Assembly (NCBI RefSeq): GCF_003388735.1
Contig: NZ_QUBQ01000001.1
Span: forward strand, 2,604,001 to 2,668,000
Source: Paenibacillus paeoniae
GTDB taxonomy: Bacteria > Bacillota > Bacilli > Paenibacillales > Paenibacillaceae
Length of the DNA: 64,000 nt
Direction of reading: 5' to 3'
Below, one piece after another: positions 40,946-50,519 of this stretch. The notes beneath the pieces are model-generated. The model saw nothing but the letters and a program-made list of their open reading frames with translations, was not told the origin of the DNA and made no database searches. Both the position numbers and the translations under genes were made by a program. Position 1 is the first letter of the stretch; every line of letters begins with the position of its first letter.

Positions 40946-41422
40946 TTGAAAAAACGAACTTGTATCGGTTTCATTTTGGCGGGATTGTTAGTAGTCATGG
41001 GCTGTAGCCATAAACAGGAGGTCCAATTAGAACAGAACCAAGAGATTACATCTGCTAAAGAGGAGCCGGAGGCAACTTATATCAATGAAGAAGAATATAC
41101 AGGAGATGAGCTTGAGATTGTTAGGTTGCTCAATAAATTAGTAACTGCATATATGGATAATGATCAAGAAACGTACCATTCATTGTTGCTAGCTGATGAT
41201 CTTCATGGACTAAAAAGTAGAATGGATAGCCCAAGGGTAATTATCGGTTTTTATGAGTTAGAATTTATTGGCACCGAGTCGGGGGGAATGACAGTTTCAG
41301 TAAAGGAAATATCTAGAGTATCCAGATCCTATTTGCTGAGAATCGAAGAGTATAATGTATTTTACCATTTCAAAAGAGAAGATAAAGAGTGGAAATTAGC
41401 CTTTACAACGGATTGGATCTAA
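40946..41422 (+). CDS. Hypothetical lipoprotein
   Basis: 158 residues. The start is TTG at 40946, with GGAGGG 7 nt upstream. The signal peptide ends in lipobox VVMGC (Cys about 19). The mature part is acidic at first (EEPEATYINEEEYTGDELE) and then resembles small NTF2-like folds (helix NKLVTAYMDNDQETYHSLL then beta strands YLLRIEEYNVFYHF), a guess from pattern only. Upstream, 40685-40945 (261 bp) shows no gene; downstream, 41423-41587 shows no clear terminator. Confidence 0.75.
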   Translation: MKKRTCIGFILAGLLVVMGCSHKQEVQLEQNQEITSAKEEPEATYINEEEYTGDELEIVRLLNKLVTAYMDNDQETYHSLLLADDLHGLKSRMDSPRVIIGFYELEFIGTESGGMTVSVKEISRVSRSYLLRIEEYNVFYHFKREDKEWKLAFTTDWI

Positions 41423-41587
41423 CGGGTGCACGAATATCCCCACGAATCGATTTCTCTTGTTGCCCATACAAAAACACCCACAAGATTATCCCCATATCTT
41501 ACAGCATGGTTCAATCTCTTGAAGGTGCTTATTTACTGCATTTTTCCTGCATCCGCTAGAGGCTGCTGCCCTCTATTCCCTCTACTT

Positions 41588-42505
41588 CTACACCAGAGCA
41601 TCAACCTCGTGGCGTTCAGGTATCGAGGTCTGCGCTCCTGCTCTCGTTACGGCGATTGAAGACACTTTTGTGGCGAAATGGATGGACTCACGTACGCTCT
41701 TGCCCTCGGATAAGCCTACGGCAAAGGCTCCAACAAAGGTGTCGCCCGCAGCCGTTGTATCTACAGCCTTGACCGCTCGAGCCGGGACATGAACCGCTTC
41801 ACTTGCATTCACCAGCAAAGCTCCGTTGCCGCCAAGCGTTACAATGACATGTCTGACCCCTTTGGCAAGCAATTCCCGTGCCGCAGCTTCCGCCTCAGCG
41901 ACAGTATTAACAGGCAACCCGCTCAGCTTCATCAGCTCAGTCTCATTTGGGATCAGATAATCCAATTGGGCAAGCACATGATCGGGAATTGAATCTGGTG
42001 CGGGCGCCGGATTTAAGATAACGGTCTTCTGATGTTTTTTCGCCAAATCAACAGCTTCATATACTGCTTTATGGGGAATCTCCATCTGCAAAATAACCAT
42101 TTCTGCTTCCTTAATCTGATCCTCATAGGATAAAATGAAATTTTTATTGCAAAGTTCATTGGCACCCGCCAGCACCACAATACTATTGTCTCCCTCATCA
42201 TTCACTTGAATAACGGCTAGGCCCGAAGATGCTCCAGCTACAAGGTTGATCCCTTCCGTTCGGACACCGGCCTGATTCAAATTTGTGATGAGTTGGGCTC
42301 CGAATTCATCCCCGCCAACTTTGCCCAGCATAGTCACATTCGCCCCTAGCTTCGCAGCGGCAACGGCTTGATTCGCTCCCTTGCCACCGGGCACTCGTTC
42401 CATGGATCTGCCGAGCAAAGTCTCGCCGACCTGTGGAATATAGGGAACACGAAGCACCAGATCCATATTCAAACTGCCGATGATTAAAATATTACCTGCT
42501 CCCAT
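41588..42505 (-). CDS. rbsK: Ribokinase
   Basis: 305 residues. N-terminal GSLNMDLVLRVPYIPQVGETLLG, the GGKGANQAVAAAKLG signature, and the C-terminal catalytic DTTAAGDTFVGAF (AAGD with the base Asp) are typical of ribokinase (pieces quoted). It phosphorylates ribose to ribose 5-phosphate using ATP. It is the last gene of a ten-gene catabolic operon, 49 bp after the nucleoside hydrolase, with AAAGGAGA upstream. The ribose probably comes from the two glycohydrolase-type steps encoded upstream. Confidence 0.92.
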   Translation of the reverse strand: MGAGNILIIGSLNMDLVLRVPYIPQVGETLLGRSMERVPGGKGANQAVAAAKLGANVTMLGKVGGDEFGAQLITNLNQAGVRTEGINLVAGASSGLAVIQVNDEGDNSIVVLAGANELCNKNFILSYEDQIKEAEMVILQMEIPHKAVYEAVDLAKKHQKTVILNPAPAPDSIPDHVLAQLDYLIPNETELMKLSGLPVNTVAEAEAAARELLAKGVRHVIVTLGGNGALLVNASEAVHVPARAVKAVDTTAAGDTFVGAFAVGLSEGKSVRESIHFATKVSSIAVTRAGAQTSIPERHEVDALV

Positions 42506-42554
42506 AGGTTACTCTCCTTTATGGCCAGCTCTACTATACAAAGCTAAACCCAGG

Positions 42555-43505
42555 CTAGCCTAATATTCGATCCAATACTAACTCATTAAATCGGGCATAT
42601 TCAGCTTCTGCCGCAATATTGATTTCAGGAAGATCGCTCCAGACATGATGATGTCTCGTATCCAGTACCGTCATGCCCAGCGTCAAATGTCCCTTCGTCT
42701 CCACACCCACTCTGCCACGAATTGTGCGTATTAATGTTTCATCGATTGCAGCTGCAACCGCCATCGAATCAATGAGCACGCAATACGATTCAAAACCGCG
42801 ATTTGCAACAAAGTTAATCATGTTGAGTAAGAAAGCCGCCTCTGCCTTGTCGGATTGACGCAATCTCTCCAAATCTACTTCCGTGAAATTCACATCAAAA
42901 TGAGTTGCTACATCAAGTCCAATCGCCGTCATTGGAATGCCGGAGCTGAACACCATTTCCGCGGCCTCGGGATCGACGTACACGTTCCACTCGCTTTGCG
43001 GATTGTCCCCCGTGGCGTTCGCAGTTGCATATTTATTTAAACCAAAGGCGCCGGCAATGGCGTATATCCCTTTGACCATGTCTTTTATTTCCGGACATTT
43101 GATAAGCGCCAGCGCAATATTGGACAAGGGGCCGAGCGCTAGCAGATAGAGCTCACCGGGATAAGCTTTGATCGTTTCAATGATCAAATCAACTGCATGA
43201 CTATCATCCAGTTGCTTAGAAGGCGCCGGCAAAAAAGCTTCAGCCTGGCCGTCGCTTCCATGGGTGAACGGATCGGAAGCCAGCGCGCGTACCAAAGGCT
43301 TAGCAAGCCCCCTTGCCACGGGAATATCTTCCCTGCCAATAAGCTCCAGCGTTTTCAACGCATTGACGCTCGTTACGTCTACATGATAGTTGCCGGAGAC
43401 AGTCGTAATCGCTTTAACATCGAGCTCCGGACTTTTGCAAGCCAGGATTAGTGCCAATGAATCGTCCATTCCGGGATCGCAGTCGATCAACACTTTTTTA
43501 GTCAT
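42555..43505 (-). CDS. Nucleoside hydrolase (inosine-uridine-preferring family)
   Basis: 316 residues. The calcium-binding N-terminal cluster DCDPGMDDSLAL, the block EWNVYVDPEAAEMVF and a late catalytic region (H in DTRHHHVWSD) define the family that cleaves the N-glycosidic bond of ribonucleosides to base and ribose. Its start follows the kinase stop without a gap (TAAATG). In this operon it would release ribose or a ribosyl analogue for the ribokinase. Confidence 0.92.
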   Translation of the reverse strand: MTKKVLIDCDPGMDDSLALILACKSPELDVKAITTVSGNYHVDVTSVNALKTLELIGREDIPVARGLAKPLVRALASDPFTHGSDGQAEAFLPAPSKQLDDSHAVDLIIETIKAYPGELYLLALGPLSNIALALIKCPEIKDMVKGIYAIAGAFGLNKYATANATGDNPQSEWNVYVDPEAAEMVFSSGIPMTAIGLDVATHFDVNFTEVDLERLRQSDKAEAAFLLNMINFVANRGFESYCVLIDSMAVAAAIDETLIRTIRGRVGVETKGHLTLGMTVLDTRHHHVWSDLPEINIAAEAEYARFNELVLDRILG

Positions 43506-44414
43506 TTAGTTTTCCTCCCTCATTTTATTCAACAGCTCTATAGCGTCCTGCCGCAACCCTTCATTCAGCCTTAGCGGCACTCCCTCTTGACGCAGACAAA
43601 TCGATGCCGAAATACTGCCGATTATACCCGCCTCATAAGGCGAATACCCTTCGCAAATTCCGAATAGAACACCTGCGGAGGAGCTGTTCCCCCCGCCAGT
43701 CGCATCAATCACATCCAAGTCTGGCACTACAGGCGCATGAACAACCTCTTCCCCGCTGATCATAAAAGCCCCTCTGGCGCCATCCCTCAAAAAGACAAGC
43801 GGTGTATCCCAAGCCGCAAACTCCGCAATGATTTCTTCTACATTATCTTTGCGCAGCAGTGATTGCGCTTCCGTCCTATTAATTGAGAACATATCGACTC
43901 GTTCAGCAATCTGTCTTACCGTAGAGATCAAAGCATAATCCGCCGAATCGGCATTGATTTCCCACATCAGCTTAAAGCCGAACTTTTGCTTCAAGGCATC
44001 GATCTCATCCCAAAACGCCAACTCCGCTTCTTTGAAAATGTAGATACCCTTCACACCCGGCCGCAGCGCCTCTCCAATGTCGGCAGCGGAAGCCTCCATA
44101 CTGCGATAATGCTCGGCCCCATAGGCCGGCGTCTCTTGCCGTTCTCCATCCTCGAAGTACTTGACCAACGTTTTCGGGGTATGCTCGTCCTTCACGATGA
44201 GATGCTGTGTGTGGAGACGGTTCGTCTCAAACCAGGCTCCGTGAGTTTCTACAAAATCTGCTCCTACCCCGGTTACAAGCGCAACGTCATCCGTCCAAAT
44301 CTTCGCCCCAACGAGCCCATAGGTGCCCGCTCCGCCAAGGCTGACCGTTGGCGCAGTCGTCCCGTACTGATAGGTTTCATCCGTTACTGCCGTTGAGACG
44401 ATTACGTATTTCAT
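43506..44414 (-). CDS. PfkB-family sugar kinase with altered GAGD signature
   Basis: 302 residues. The PfkB fold is clear from GGAGTYGLVGAKIW, the central EAELAFWDEIDALK and the C-terminal anion-hole region. The usual D-x-x-G-A-G-D reads DATGGGNSSSAG here: the catalytic Asp position is Asn. Either the enzyme uses another base, or it acts on an unusual substrate. A second kinase in an operon that also contains ribokinase suggests that it phosphorylates a different intermediate, as FrlD does in fructosamine use. GGAG precedes the ATG. Confidence 0.85.
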   Translation of the reverse strand: MKYVIVSTAVTDETYQYGTTAPTVSLGGAGTYGLVGAKIWTDDVALVTGVGADFVETHGAWFETNRLHTQHLIVKDEHTPKTLVKYFEDGERQETPAYGAEHYRSMEASAADIGEALRPGVKGIYIFKEAELAFWDEIDALKQKFGFKLMWEINADSADYALISTVRQIAERVDMFSINRTEAQSLLRKDNVEEIIAEFAAWDTPLVFLRDGARGAFMISGEEVVHAPVVPDLDVIDATGGGNSSSAGVLFGICEGYSPYEAGIIGSISASICLRQEGVPLRLNEGLRQDAIELLNKMREEN

Positions 44415-44448
44415 CGCAATTGCTCCTAACTTTAATGAAAATCACACG

Positions 44449-46554
44449 TTACACCCGATCAATGATAAATCCGTCCGCGACCATCGTACCCGCTTCCATC
44501 AGAAAACCTGCAGAACCGCCAGCATACAGCCTCTTCTCATCCCTTGCCGCTGCAAGCTGCTGCCCGTCTACCTCCAGAGTCAAATGGTTGTCGCGAACGG
44601 TAAACTTCGCATTATACATTCTGTCCTCTTCATATGGGAACGGTACGGAGGCCAATACTTGTATATCGTCATCCCTCCGCGCGATAATGGAGACACGATT
44701 GCCGCTCTCGAATACGGCTGCGTAATATCTTCTATGGCCATTGCTTCGAGCCACCAAACCTGCCTTGTCATGCAGGCTGAACGACAGTCTGGAAGCCACG
44801 GAATAATGATCCCAGTCCCTAGAGCCGATAGTGACCAATCCGTTCTTCTCATGATGCGAAATGCAGAATGTGTATTTGAAATCTGCCGCAAAATGCTTGG
44901 CTGAGCTTGTCCAGGTTTGCAGCCAGAACGGATGGGTATGCCAGATTGAAGTCATCATCATTCCTTTTTGATAAAACCGGCTAGGCGCTCCATTCCAATC
45001 GACATCTTGAATGACGATGCTTCCATTAAAGCGCTGATCTGTACTCCATTCATAACCCAATCTAAAGATCGGCATCCCTCTTGTATCTGGAATCTCCCAT
45101 TCCAGAATCGATTCGCCCTGTTCTAACACTCGTTCATCCGCATAGACGGTTTTTATGGAATCGTCGATATCATAATAAAGAGCGTATTGCCTTACACATA
45201 TAGCTGCTCCGCTGCCATTAACAAGTGTCGAATAGACCGTTTGGCCGGAATAAAGCGTTGGACTAGCTACCGTCGAGAAGTTTTTGGCCAGCTTGTCAAA
45301 GTCAATAAAGGTCGGTGTGGATACACGCGCGACCGTTCCTTTAGCCAAATCAGCGAACGTTACGAGTAGCCCATTATCTGCGGCAGTTTCATTCCGATTG
45401 GATAACCGGACAACATCCACTTTATGTCCGTATTGCGGGCATGGCTCGAAGCCTTGTGTGGATCCTTTAAAGGAGAAGTCATATTTCTTATGCACCTTGT
45501 CGTAGCTTAGTCCCTTCAGACGATAGCTGGCCTCCACAATCTTGAGAGCTTCCTTCACTGCATCTGTCACAACCGAGCCGCCATCCGCAGTCACAACATA
45601 CATCAAATCGGAGACAGGTTTCCTGAAATTCGCCCCTTGATTTATGCCTGCCAAGCCTAGACGGATGCCATTCAGACAGCCCACATTGCCGGCATTGCAA
45701 TCGGTATCCCACCCGGCGGAGGACGCAATCATAATCGACTTCTGAAAATCATCCCCGCCCAGCAATAGTGACGCAATGACCATCAAGTGGTTGGGTATGA
45801 TATGGCAGCAGCCCGGATACACCTCATAGCCGTATTTGGGATTCATATATTCCCTTACCTTGCGCCAATCGCTCACACGTGAGCAAACATACCTCACATC
45901 CTGAATGGCTGAAATCAAGTGTTCGCTGGTCAAATAAGCCATGCCCTTGTCGAGCAGCACATCCAGGTTTTTCTCCGAGAAGGCCATCGCCTGCATCGCG
46001 CCAAGGAAACAGGCTGCTTCTACCGCCATGCCGTCATGGCTTACGCTTGCCGATTCCTTAATAAGCTTAACGGCGAGATCAGGATCATCCGGACAAGCCA
46101 TAGCGATGGCATCGATGAAAATTTGCGCGCCGATTTGTTCAGCGAGTGTCGTTCCATTGCTGGCGATTGAGCCGCTCATCGGCGCCTCCACTCCATTTTT
46201 CAAACGTAGAAACGCCGTATGCTCCGTGGATCGCCCGAGACCTCCCCACCAAAGAACGGTTTTGTCCTCAATAATATAGTTGAGCCATGTTTGGCCGAAG
46301 TTCTTGGACGTTAAATTTTGATAATCGTAATCATGAAGGGTCTTAAAGAAGCCGAATGTGCCGGAAATATCATCATCCGCAACAACCAAAGGAACGCCGC
46401 ATTCTTCATGCACATAATAATGAAGCTCGCCAAACTCCTGCTGAATTTTTTCATAAGCCCAGCCTTCAACCGGCCTCCCGAGATAGACTCCAATGATCTT
46501 CCCCAACACGCCGGCATAGATCGCTTCCGAATAATCCTTAACTGCCTCCGTCAT
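44449..46554 (-). CDS. ADP-ribosylglycohydrolase-family protein B with C-terminal beta domain
   Basis: 701 residues from the ATG at 46554, preceded by GGAGGAGGAGAG; a longer frame start at 46584 overlaps the upstream gene and is not supported. The N-terminal half (about 1-350) has the ADPRH fold with metal-binding D60-D61-D62 (VVADDDISGTF) and WDTDCNAGN (D283, D285). The C-terminal half has two beta-rich domains, the last (about 560-700) resembling LamG/DUF1080-type lectin folds. No signal peptide, so cytoplasmic. It should hydrolyse an N- or O-ribosyl linkage; whether the substrate is truly ADP-ribosyl is unknown. It is a tandem paralogue of the next gene upstream. Confidence 0.88.
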   Translation of the reverse strand: MTEAVKDYSEAIYAGVLGKIIGVYLGRPVEGWAYEKIQQEFGELHYYVHEECGVPLVVADDDISGTFGFFKTLHDYDYQNLTSKNFGQTWLNYIIEDKTVLWWGGLGRSTEHTAFLRLKNGVEAPMSGSIASNGTTLAEQIGAQIFIDAIAMACPDDPDLAVKLIKESASVSHDGMAVEAACFLGAMQAMAFSEKNLDVLLDKGMAYLTSEHLISAIQDVRYVCSRVSDWRKVREYMNPKYGYEVYPGCCHIIPNHLMVIASLLLGGDDFQKSIMIASSAGWDTDCNAGNVGCLNGIRLGLAGINQGANFRKPVSDLMYVVTADGGSVVTDAVKEALKIVEASYRLKGLSYDKVHKKYDFSFKGSTQGFEPCPQYGHKVDVVRLSNRNETAADNGLLVTFADLAKGTVARVSTPTFIDFDKLAKNFSTVASPTLYSGQTVYSTLVNGSGAAICVRQYALYYDIDDSIKTVYADERVLEQGESILEWEIPDTRGMPIFRLGYEWSTDQRFNGSIVIQDVDWNGAPSRFYQKGMMMTSIWHTHPFWLQTWTSSAKHFAADFKYTFCISHHEKNGLVTIGSRDWDHYSVASRLSFSLHDKAGLVARSNGHRRYYAAVFESGNRVSIIARRDDDIQVLASVPFPYEEDRMYNAKFTVRDNHLTLEVDGQQLAAARDEKRLYAGGSAGFLMEAGTMVADGFIIDRV

Positions 46555-46577
46555 CCGCTCTCCTCCTCCGATTCTCA

Positions 46578-48713
46578 TCAGCACAAAGCTTCTATCTTAA
46601 AACCATTTGCCAGAATCGCACCTGACTGTACGATGAAACCCGCGCCGCCAGCCCTGTACTCATCATCTTCAGCAGAAAGAACGACCTTCTCGTTCACCGC
46701 TACTTGGAGCGATGATCCTTTCAAATGGAACGAAACGTCATACCTCGCATCCCACTGCAGATCAAAACTCGTCGAAGCAAGCTCTATCACTTGATCGTCT
46801 TTATGCTTGCAGATGCGTATGTGATCCTGCGAAAACAGAGCGGAATAGAATCGGCGATGACCCTTAGCTCTTGCTACCAGACCTGCCGACTCCTGATTCG
46901 TAAAAATCAGCTGGGAAGACACGCTATAGTTGTCCCATTCCAGACTGCCGATTGTCGCAACGCCATTGGCCGTACTATGCGAGATCGAGAACGTTTCCGC
47001 AAAGTCCGGGTTAAAATTATCGATAGAGCTCATAAACGATTTGATCCAGGTCGTGTTGGTCGTCCAGGGCGTCAGGCTGGGCGTTAAATCTATCGCTTTT
47101 TTCATAGCGAAATGTTTGGGCGCACCCTTCCAATCTATCGACTTCACGATGACGCTGCCATCCAGACGCATATCGCTGGTCAGCTCGATTCCGAAACGAT
47201 AAATAGCATGACCGTTTGTATCCGGCAGCTCCCAGCTCAATGAATTCATCCCTTGCCGCAGCGTATACGCAGGACTGACATATTTCACAATCTGGTCCTC
47301 CTGCCCGTACACGTCGATGAACATGTTGCATAAAGGAGTCTGCTCCTCTGGAAGCTCTAGCTCCATATGGACGGTTTGTGTAGCATACAAACTCGGAGAG
47401 GCCAGCACCTCAAAGTAACTGGTGCCTTCCTTCCCTCTGGACTCCAGCTCGATAAACGTATCTACGCTTACTGCGGCAAAGTTACCTCTGGCTAATTGGT
47501 TGTATGCAATGACTAATCCATGATGGTTTTCCTCTACTGTGTTCAAGTTGTAGACTTGCATCTCAGCCGGCTCTTCGAGAGTATCCTTATAGGGCATAAA
47601 TCCTTGCGTTGAGCCGGGATACTCGAAGGCATACCGTTGTGAAGGCAAAGCAGCTTCGACTAGTGAGCCCGACAGCACCTCCGCAGCTCTTACGATTTTC
47701 CGCGTTTCTATGACCGCGTCAGTGATGCAGCTTCCGCCATCGGCCGACACGACATACATACGGTCGCTTACGGCTTTTCTGAAGTCCGGCCCTTGGTCGA
47801 TCCCTGCCAGTCCGAGGCGAACCCCATTCAGACAGCCGACATTTCCGGCATTGCAGTCCGTATCCCAACCGGCGGAGGAAGCGATCATGATCGACTTCTG
47901 GAAGTCATCTCCCGCCATGAGCAATGACATCATCACGACAAGATGGTTCGTGACCATCGGACAACTGCCGGGATATTTGTCATAGCCGTGATGCTCGGCA
48001 ATCCAGTCGCGAACCGTGCGCCAATCGGCGGCTATCCGGCATTGTTCCCGCAGTTCATTCACGAACTGCGTTAGCAACGTATGGTTAACCTGAGCAAGTC
48101 CTTGATCGATTAGCACATCCAGACTTTTCTCCTCGAACGCGGCCGCTTCCATATAAGCAAGCAGGCATGCGGCATCTACCGCAATCCCGTCATGGCTGAC
48201 ACTTGCTGCTTTCCTGGCCAGTGCCATCGCCAGCTCAGGTTGATTTGGACAAGCCAGAGCCCACGCGTCAATAAAAATTTGCGCACCGATCTGCTCGGAA
48301 ATACTTCGACCATTCAATTCGCTTGAACCGCTTCGAGGAGCGCGAATCCCCTGTTTCAATCTTAGATAGGCCGTATGCTCCGTTGAGCGAGACAATCCGC
48401 CCCACCATAGAACCGTTCTGTTCTCAATAATATAATTCAGCCAGGTATCGCCTATCTGGGCTGCCGATAGGTCTGCCTCATACTGATTGTCCTCCAAAGC
48501 GCGGAAGAATACGAAGGTTCCGGAGATATCGTCATCAGGAACGATCAGCGGAACACCGACCTTGCGGTTCACAAAGTAATTGACGTCCTGGAAGGAATCT
48601 CTTATTGCCTCGTATGTCCAGCCTTCGATTGGTCTGCCCAGGTACACTCCGATCATTTTGCCGAGAACACCGGCATAAATCTGATTCTTATAGGATGAAA
48701 TGGATATTTTCAT
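46578..48713 (-). CDS. ADP-ribosylglycohydrolase-family protein A, paralogue of B
   Basis: 711 residues. The motifs are the same as in its neighbour: GVLGKMIGVYLGRPIEGW, PDDDISGTF (D60-D62), and SAGWDTDCNAGNVG near 283; the C-terminal beta domains also match in order. The two proteins keep all metal-binding residues but differ strongly elsewhere, so they probably act on different forms of one substrate or as a heterodimer. GAGGTGA lies close to the ATG. It lies 15 bp after the permease gene. Confidence 0.88.
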   Translation of the reverse strand: MKISISSYKNQIYAGVLGKMIGVYLGRPIEGWTYEAIRDSFQDVNYFVNRKVGVPLIVPDDDISGTFVFFRALEDNQYEADLSAAQIGDTWLNYIIENRTVLWWGGLSRSTEHTAYLRLKQGIRAPRSGSSELNGRSISEQIGAQIFIDAWALACPNQPELAMALARKAASVSHDGIAVDAACLLAYMEAAAFEEKSLDVLIDQGLAQVNHTLLTQFVNELREQCRIAADWRTVRDWIAEHHGYDKYPGSCPMVTNHLVVMMSLLMAGDDFQKSIMIASSAGWDTDCNAGNVGCLNGVRLGLAGIDQGPDFRKAVSDRMYVVSADGGSCITDAVIETRKIVRAAEVLSGSLVEAALPSQRYAFEYPGSTQGFMPYKDTLEEPAEMQVYNLNTVEENHHGLVIAYNQLARGNFAAVSVDTFIELESRGKEGTSYFEVLASPSLYATQTVHMELELPEEQTPLCNMFIDVYGQEDQIVKYVSPAYTLRQGMNSLSWELPDTNGHAIYRFGIELTSDMRLDGSVIVKSIDWKGAPKHFAMKKAIDLTPSLTPWTTNTTWIKSFMSSIDNFNPDFAETFSISHSTANGVATIGSLEWDNYSVSSQLIFTNQESAGLVARAKGHRRFYSALFSQDHIRICKHKDDQVIELASTSFDLQWDARYDVSFHLKGSSLQVAVNEKVVLSAEDDEYRAGGAGFIVQSGAILANGFKIEALC

Positions 48714-48728
48714 GCTTCACCTCACAGA

Positions 48729-49571
48729 TTATCCTTTGACTGCACCGCTGACCAAGCCGTCAATAAAATATTTCTGAACGATCAGGAAGAAAATGATGAG
48801 CGGCGCGATCATGATGACCGAAGCGGCCATCATCAAGCCTTGATTTGTGTTGTACGTGTTGTTGAGCGACAGGAAACCTAATGTAGCCGTAAAGCTGTTC
48901 TGCCCCTGCAGAAACGTAGAAGTAACGAGAAACTCATTCCAGGCAGCGATACCAACAATAATGCTGACAGTTAACAGTCCCGGACGTACAAGCGGGATCA
49001 TGATGCCCGTTATCAGCTGTCTAGTCGTAGCTCCGTCAATTCTGGCCGATTCCTCCAGCTCGCGGGGAATATTCATAAAAAAGGATTTCATAAGAAAGAT
49101 CGCGAGCGGCAAGTTCACAGCGCCGAGGATAACCCCGACCGCGAACACATTGCCTAGCAGTCCCAGCTTCGCCATTACAAAATAGAGCGGGAACAAGAAC
49201 AATTGGATAGGCACGGTCATAGCCACCATGAAATAAACCGTAACAAACTTCGTTCCCTTAATCCGATTGCCAGCGAGTACATAACCGGCAAGAGATGCGG
49301 CGAACAATACGATAAGAATTGTCGTGCCCGTCAGCAAAATGCTATTGATGAAACCTCTGCCAAAATTAGCGGCCTCCCAAGCCTCGGCATAATTGGAGAA
49401 ATGCCAGGTTTCCGGCCATGACAACGGATTTCTCACAATTGATTTCTGATCTTTAAAGCTGTTCAGCAACACTAGAGACAAGGGAAGCAAGGCGCTCAAT
49501 GCGAATAGGATCAGTACCGCATGCGATAGGATAGAGCCGCTTTTCTTTTTTCCTGACATACTGTTGTTCAT
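48729..49571 (-). CDS. Carbohydrate ABC permease (MalG type)
   Basis: 280 residues with six membrane segments and the EAA loop ELEESARIDGATTRQLITGI typical of MalG/UgpE permeases (visible near 180-200). It forms the channel with the MalF-type subunit and works with the binding lipoprotein. No ATPase gene lies in the operon, so a shared MsmX-type ATPase is probably used. The C-terminal GLVSGAVKG is canonical. Confidence 0.93.
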   Translation of the reverse strand: MNNSMSGKKKSGSILSHAVLILFALSALLPLSLVLLNSFKDQKSIVRNPLSWPETWHFSNYAEAWEAANFGRGFINSILLTGTTILIVLFAASLAGYVLAGNRIKGTKFVTVYFMVAMTVPIQLFLFPLYFVMAKLGLLGNVFAVGVILGAVNLPLAIFLMKSFFMNIPRELEESARIDGATTRQLITGIMIPLVRPGLLTVSIIVGIAAWNEFLVTSTFLQGQNSFTATLGFLSLNNTYNTNQGLMMAASVIMIAPLIIFFLIVQKYFIDGLVSGAVKG

Positions 49572-49582
49572 ATCATCACCGC

Positions 49583-50452
49583 CTAACCTTTCAAATCATT
49601 TTTGCTTAACCAAATATACAAGCAGGATGCAAGCAACCCCATAATACTCATAAACAGGGCAACGGATGCTGCCTTGCCTACCTGGAACGCCGAGAATGCA
49701 AATGTGTAGGCGTAGGTGCTGAGCATTTCCGTCGAGTGAGCCGGGCCGCCGCCTGTCAACAAATACACATAGTCAAAGGTCAAGAATGAGAAAATGATAA
49801 TCATCACCAGCATGATGCTGAACGTTGGTTTGATGGACGGGAAATATACGAATTTGAACAACTGCCAGCTATTGCAGCCTTCCAACTGCGCCGCTTCGAT
49901 TTGATCACCCGGCGTTTGTCTGAGTGCGGCCAAGTAAACGACCGTCAGGAACCCCCAATAGTGCCAGATGTCTACGGAAGCTACCGCGTACAGTGCTGTA
50001 TGGACAGAGGATAGCGGTGAAGTTATAGACATGCCTAAGCTGTTTTTTAAATACCCCACTACCCCCGATACCGGATTAAAAATAATGTTGAGCCAGAGCA
50101 TGGCATTGGTTGCCGGTGCTAATACGTAAGGGAATAGGAATATCAGCTGGTACGCGCTTCTGCTTCTCTTGCGTCTAAGCAGCAAGATCGCTGTCAACAG
50201 ACCGATCACAACGGGAACGGTAATAAACATGATGGTCCACTGCGCGTTATTGAATAATGATTTCCAAAAAATTCGGTCCTCAAAGATTTCCTGAAAATTC
50301 TGCATCCCGATAAAGCTTGGCGATACGGCGACTCCATCCCAGTCCGTAAACGCTACAAGCAATGTCAGCAACCCTGGAATTAAGACGATTAACAGACTCA
50401 ACAATAGAGACGGCGCTATTAATAAATAATTTGTAGCTTTTCTCATCTGCAT
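49583..50452 (-). CDS. Carbohydrate ABC permease (MalF type)
   Basis: 289 residues from the ATG at 50452 with AGGAG 6 nt upstream; the longer frame to 50488 has no site. Six membrane segments with the EAA loop QIEAAQLEGCNSWQLFKFV. It pairs with the MalG-type subunit, 11 bp downstream. Confidence 0.93.
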   Translation of the reverse strand: MQMRKATNYLLIAPSLLLSLLIVLIPGLLTLLVAFTDWDGVAVSPSFIGMQNFQEIFEDRIFWKSLFNNAQWTIMFITVPVVIGLLTAILLLRRKRSRSAYQLIFLFPYVLAPATNAMLWLNIIFNPVSGVVGYLKNSLGMSITSPLSSVHTALYAVASVDIWHYWGFLTVVYLAALRQTPGDQIEAAQLEGCNSWQLFKFVYFPSIKPTFSIMLVMIIIFSFLTFDYVYLLTGGGPAHSTEMLSTYAYTFAFSAFQVGKAASVALFMSIMGLLASCLYIWLSKNDLKG

Positions 50453-50519
50453 CTCTTCTCCTCTATACGCCTGCTGTGGGTAGGGCAAGGAACGAAGCTA
50501 GTCCCTTGCCCTCGCGTTG

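Noticed and set aside
41426..41659. 77-residue plus-strand open frame between the lipoprotein and ribokinase genes
   Set aside because: No ribosome site, no promoter, and it runs into the ribokinase gene in the opposite direction.
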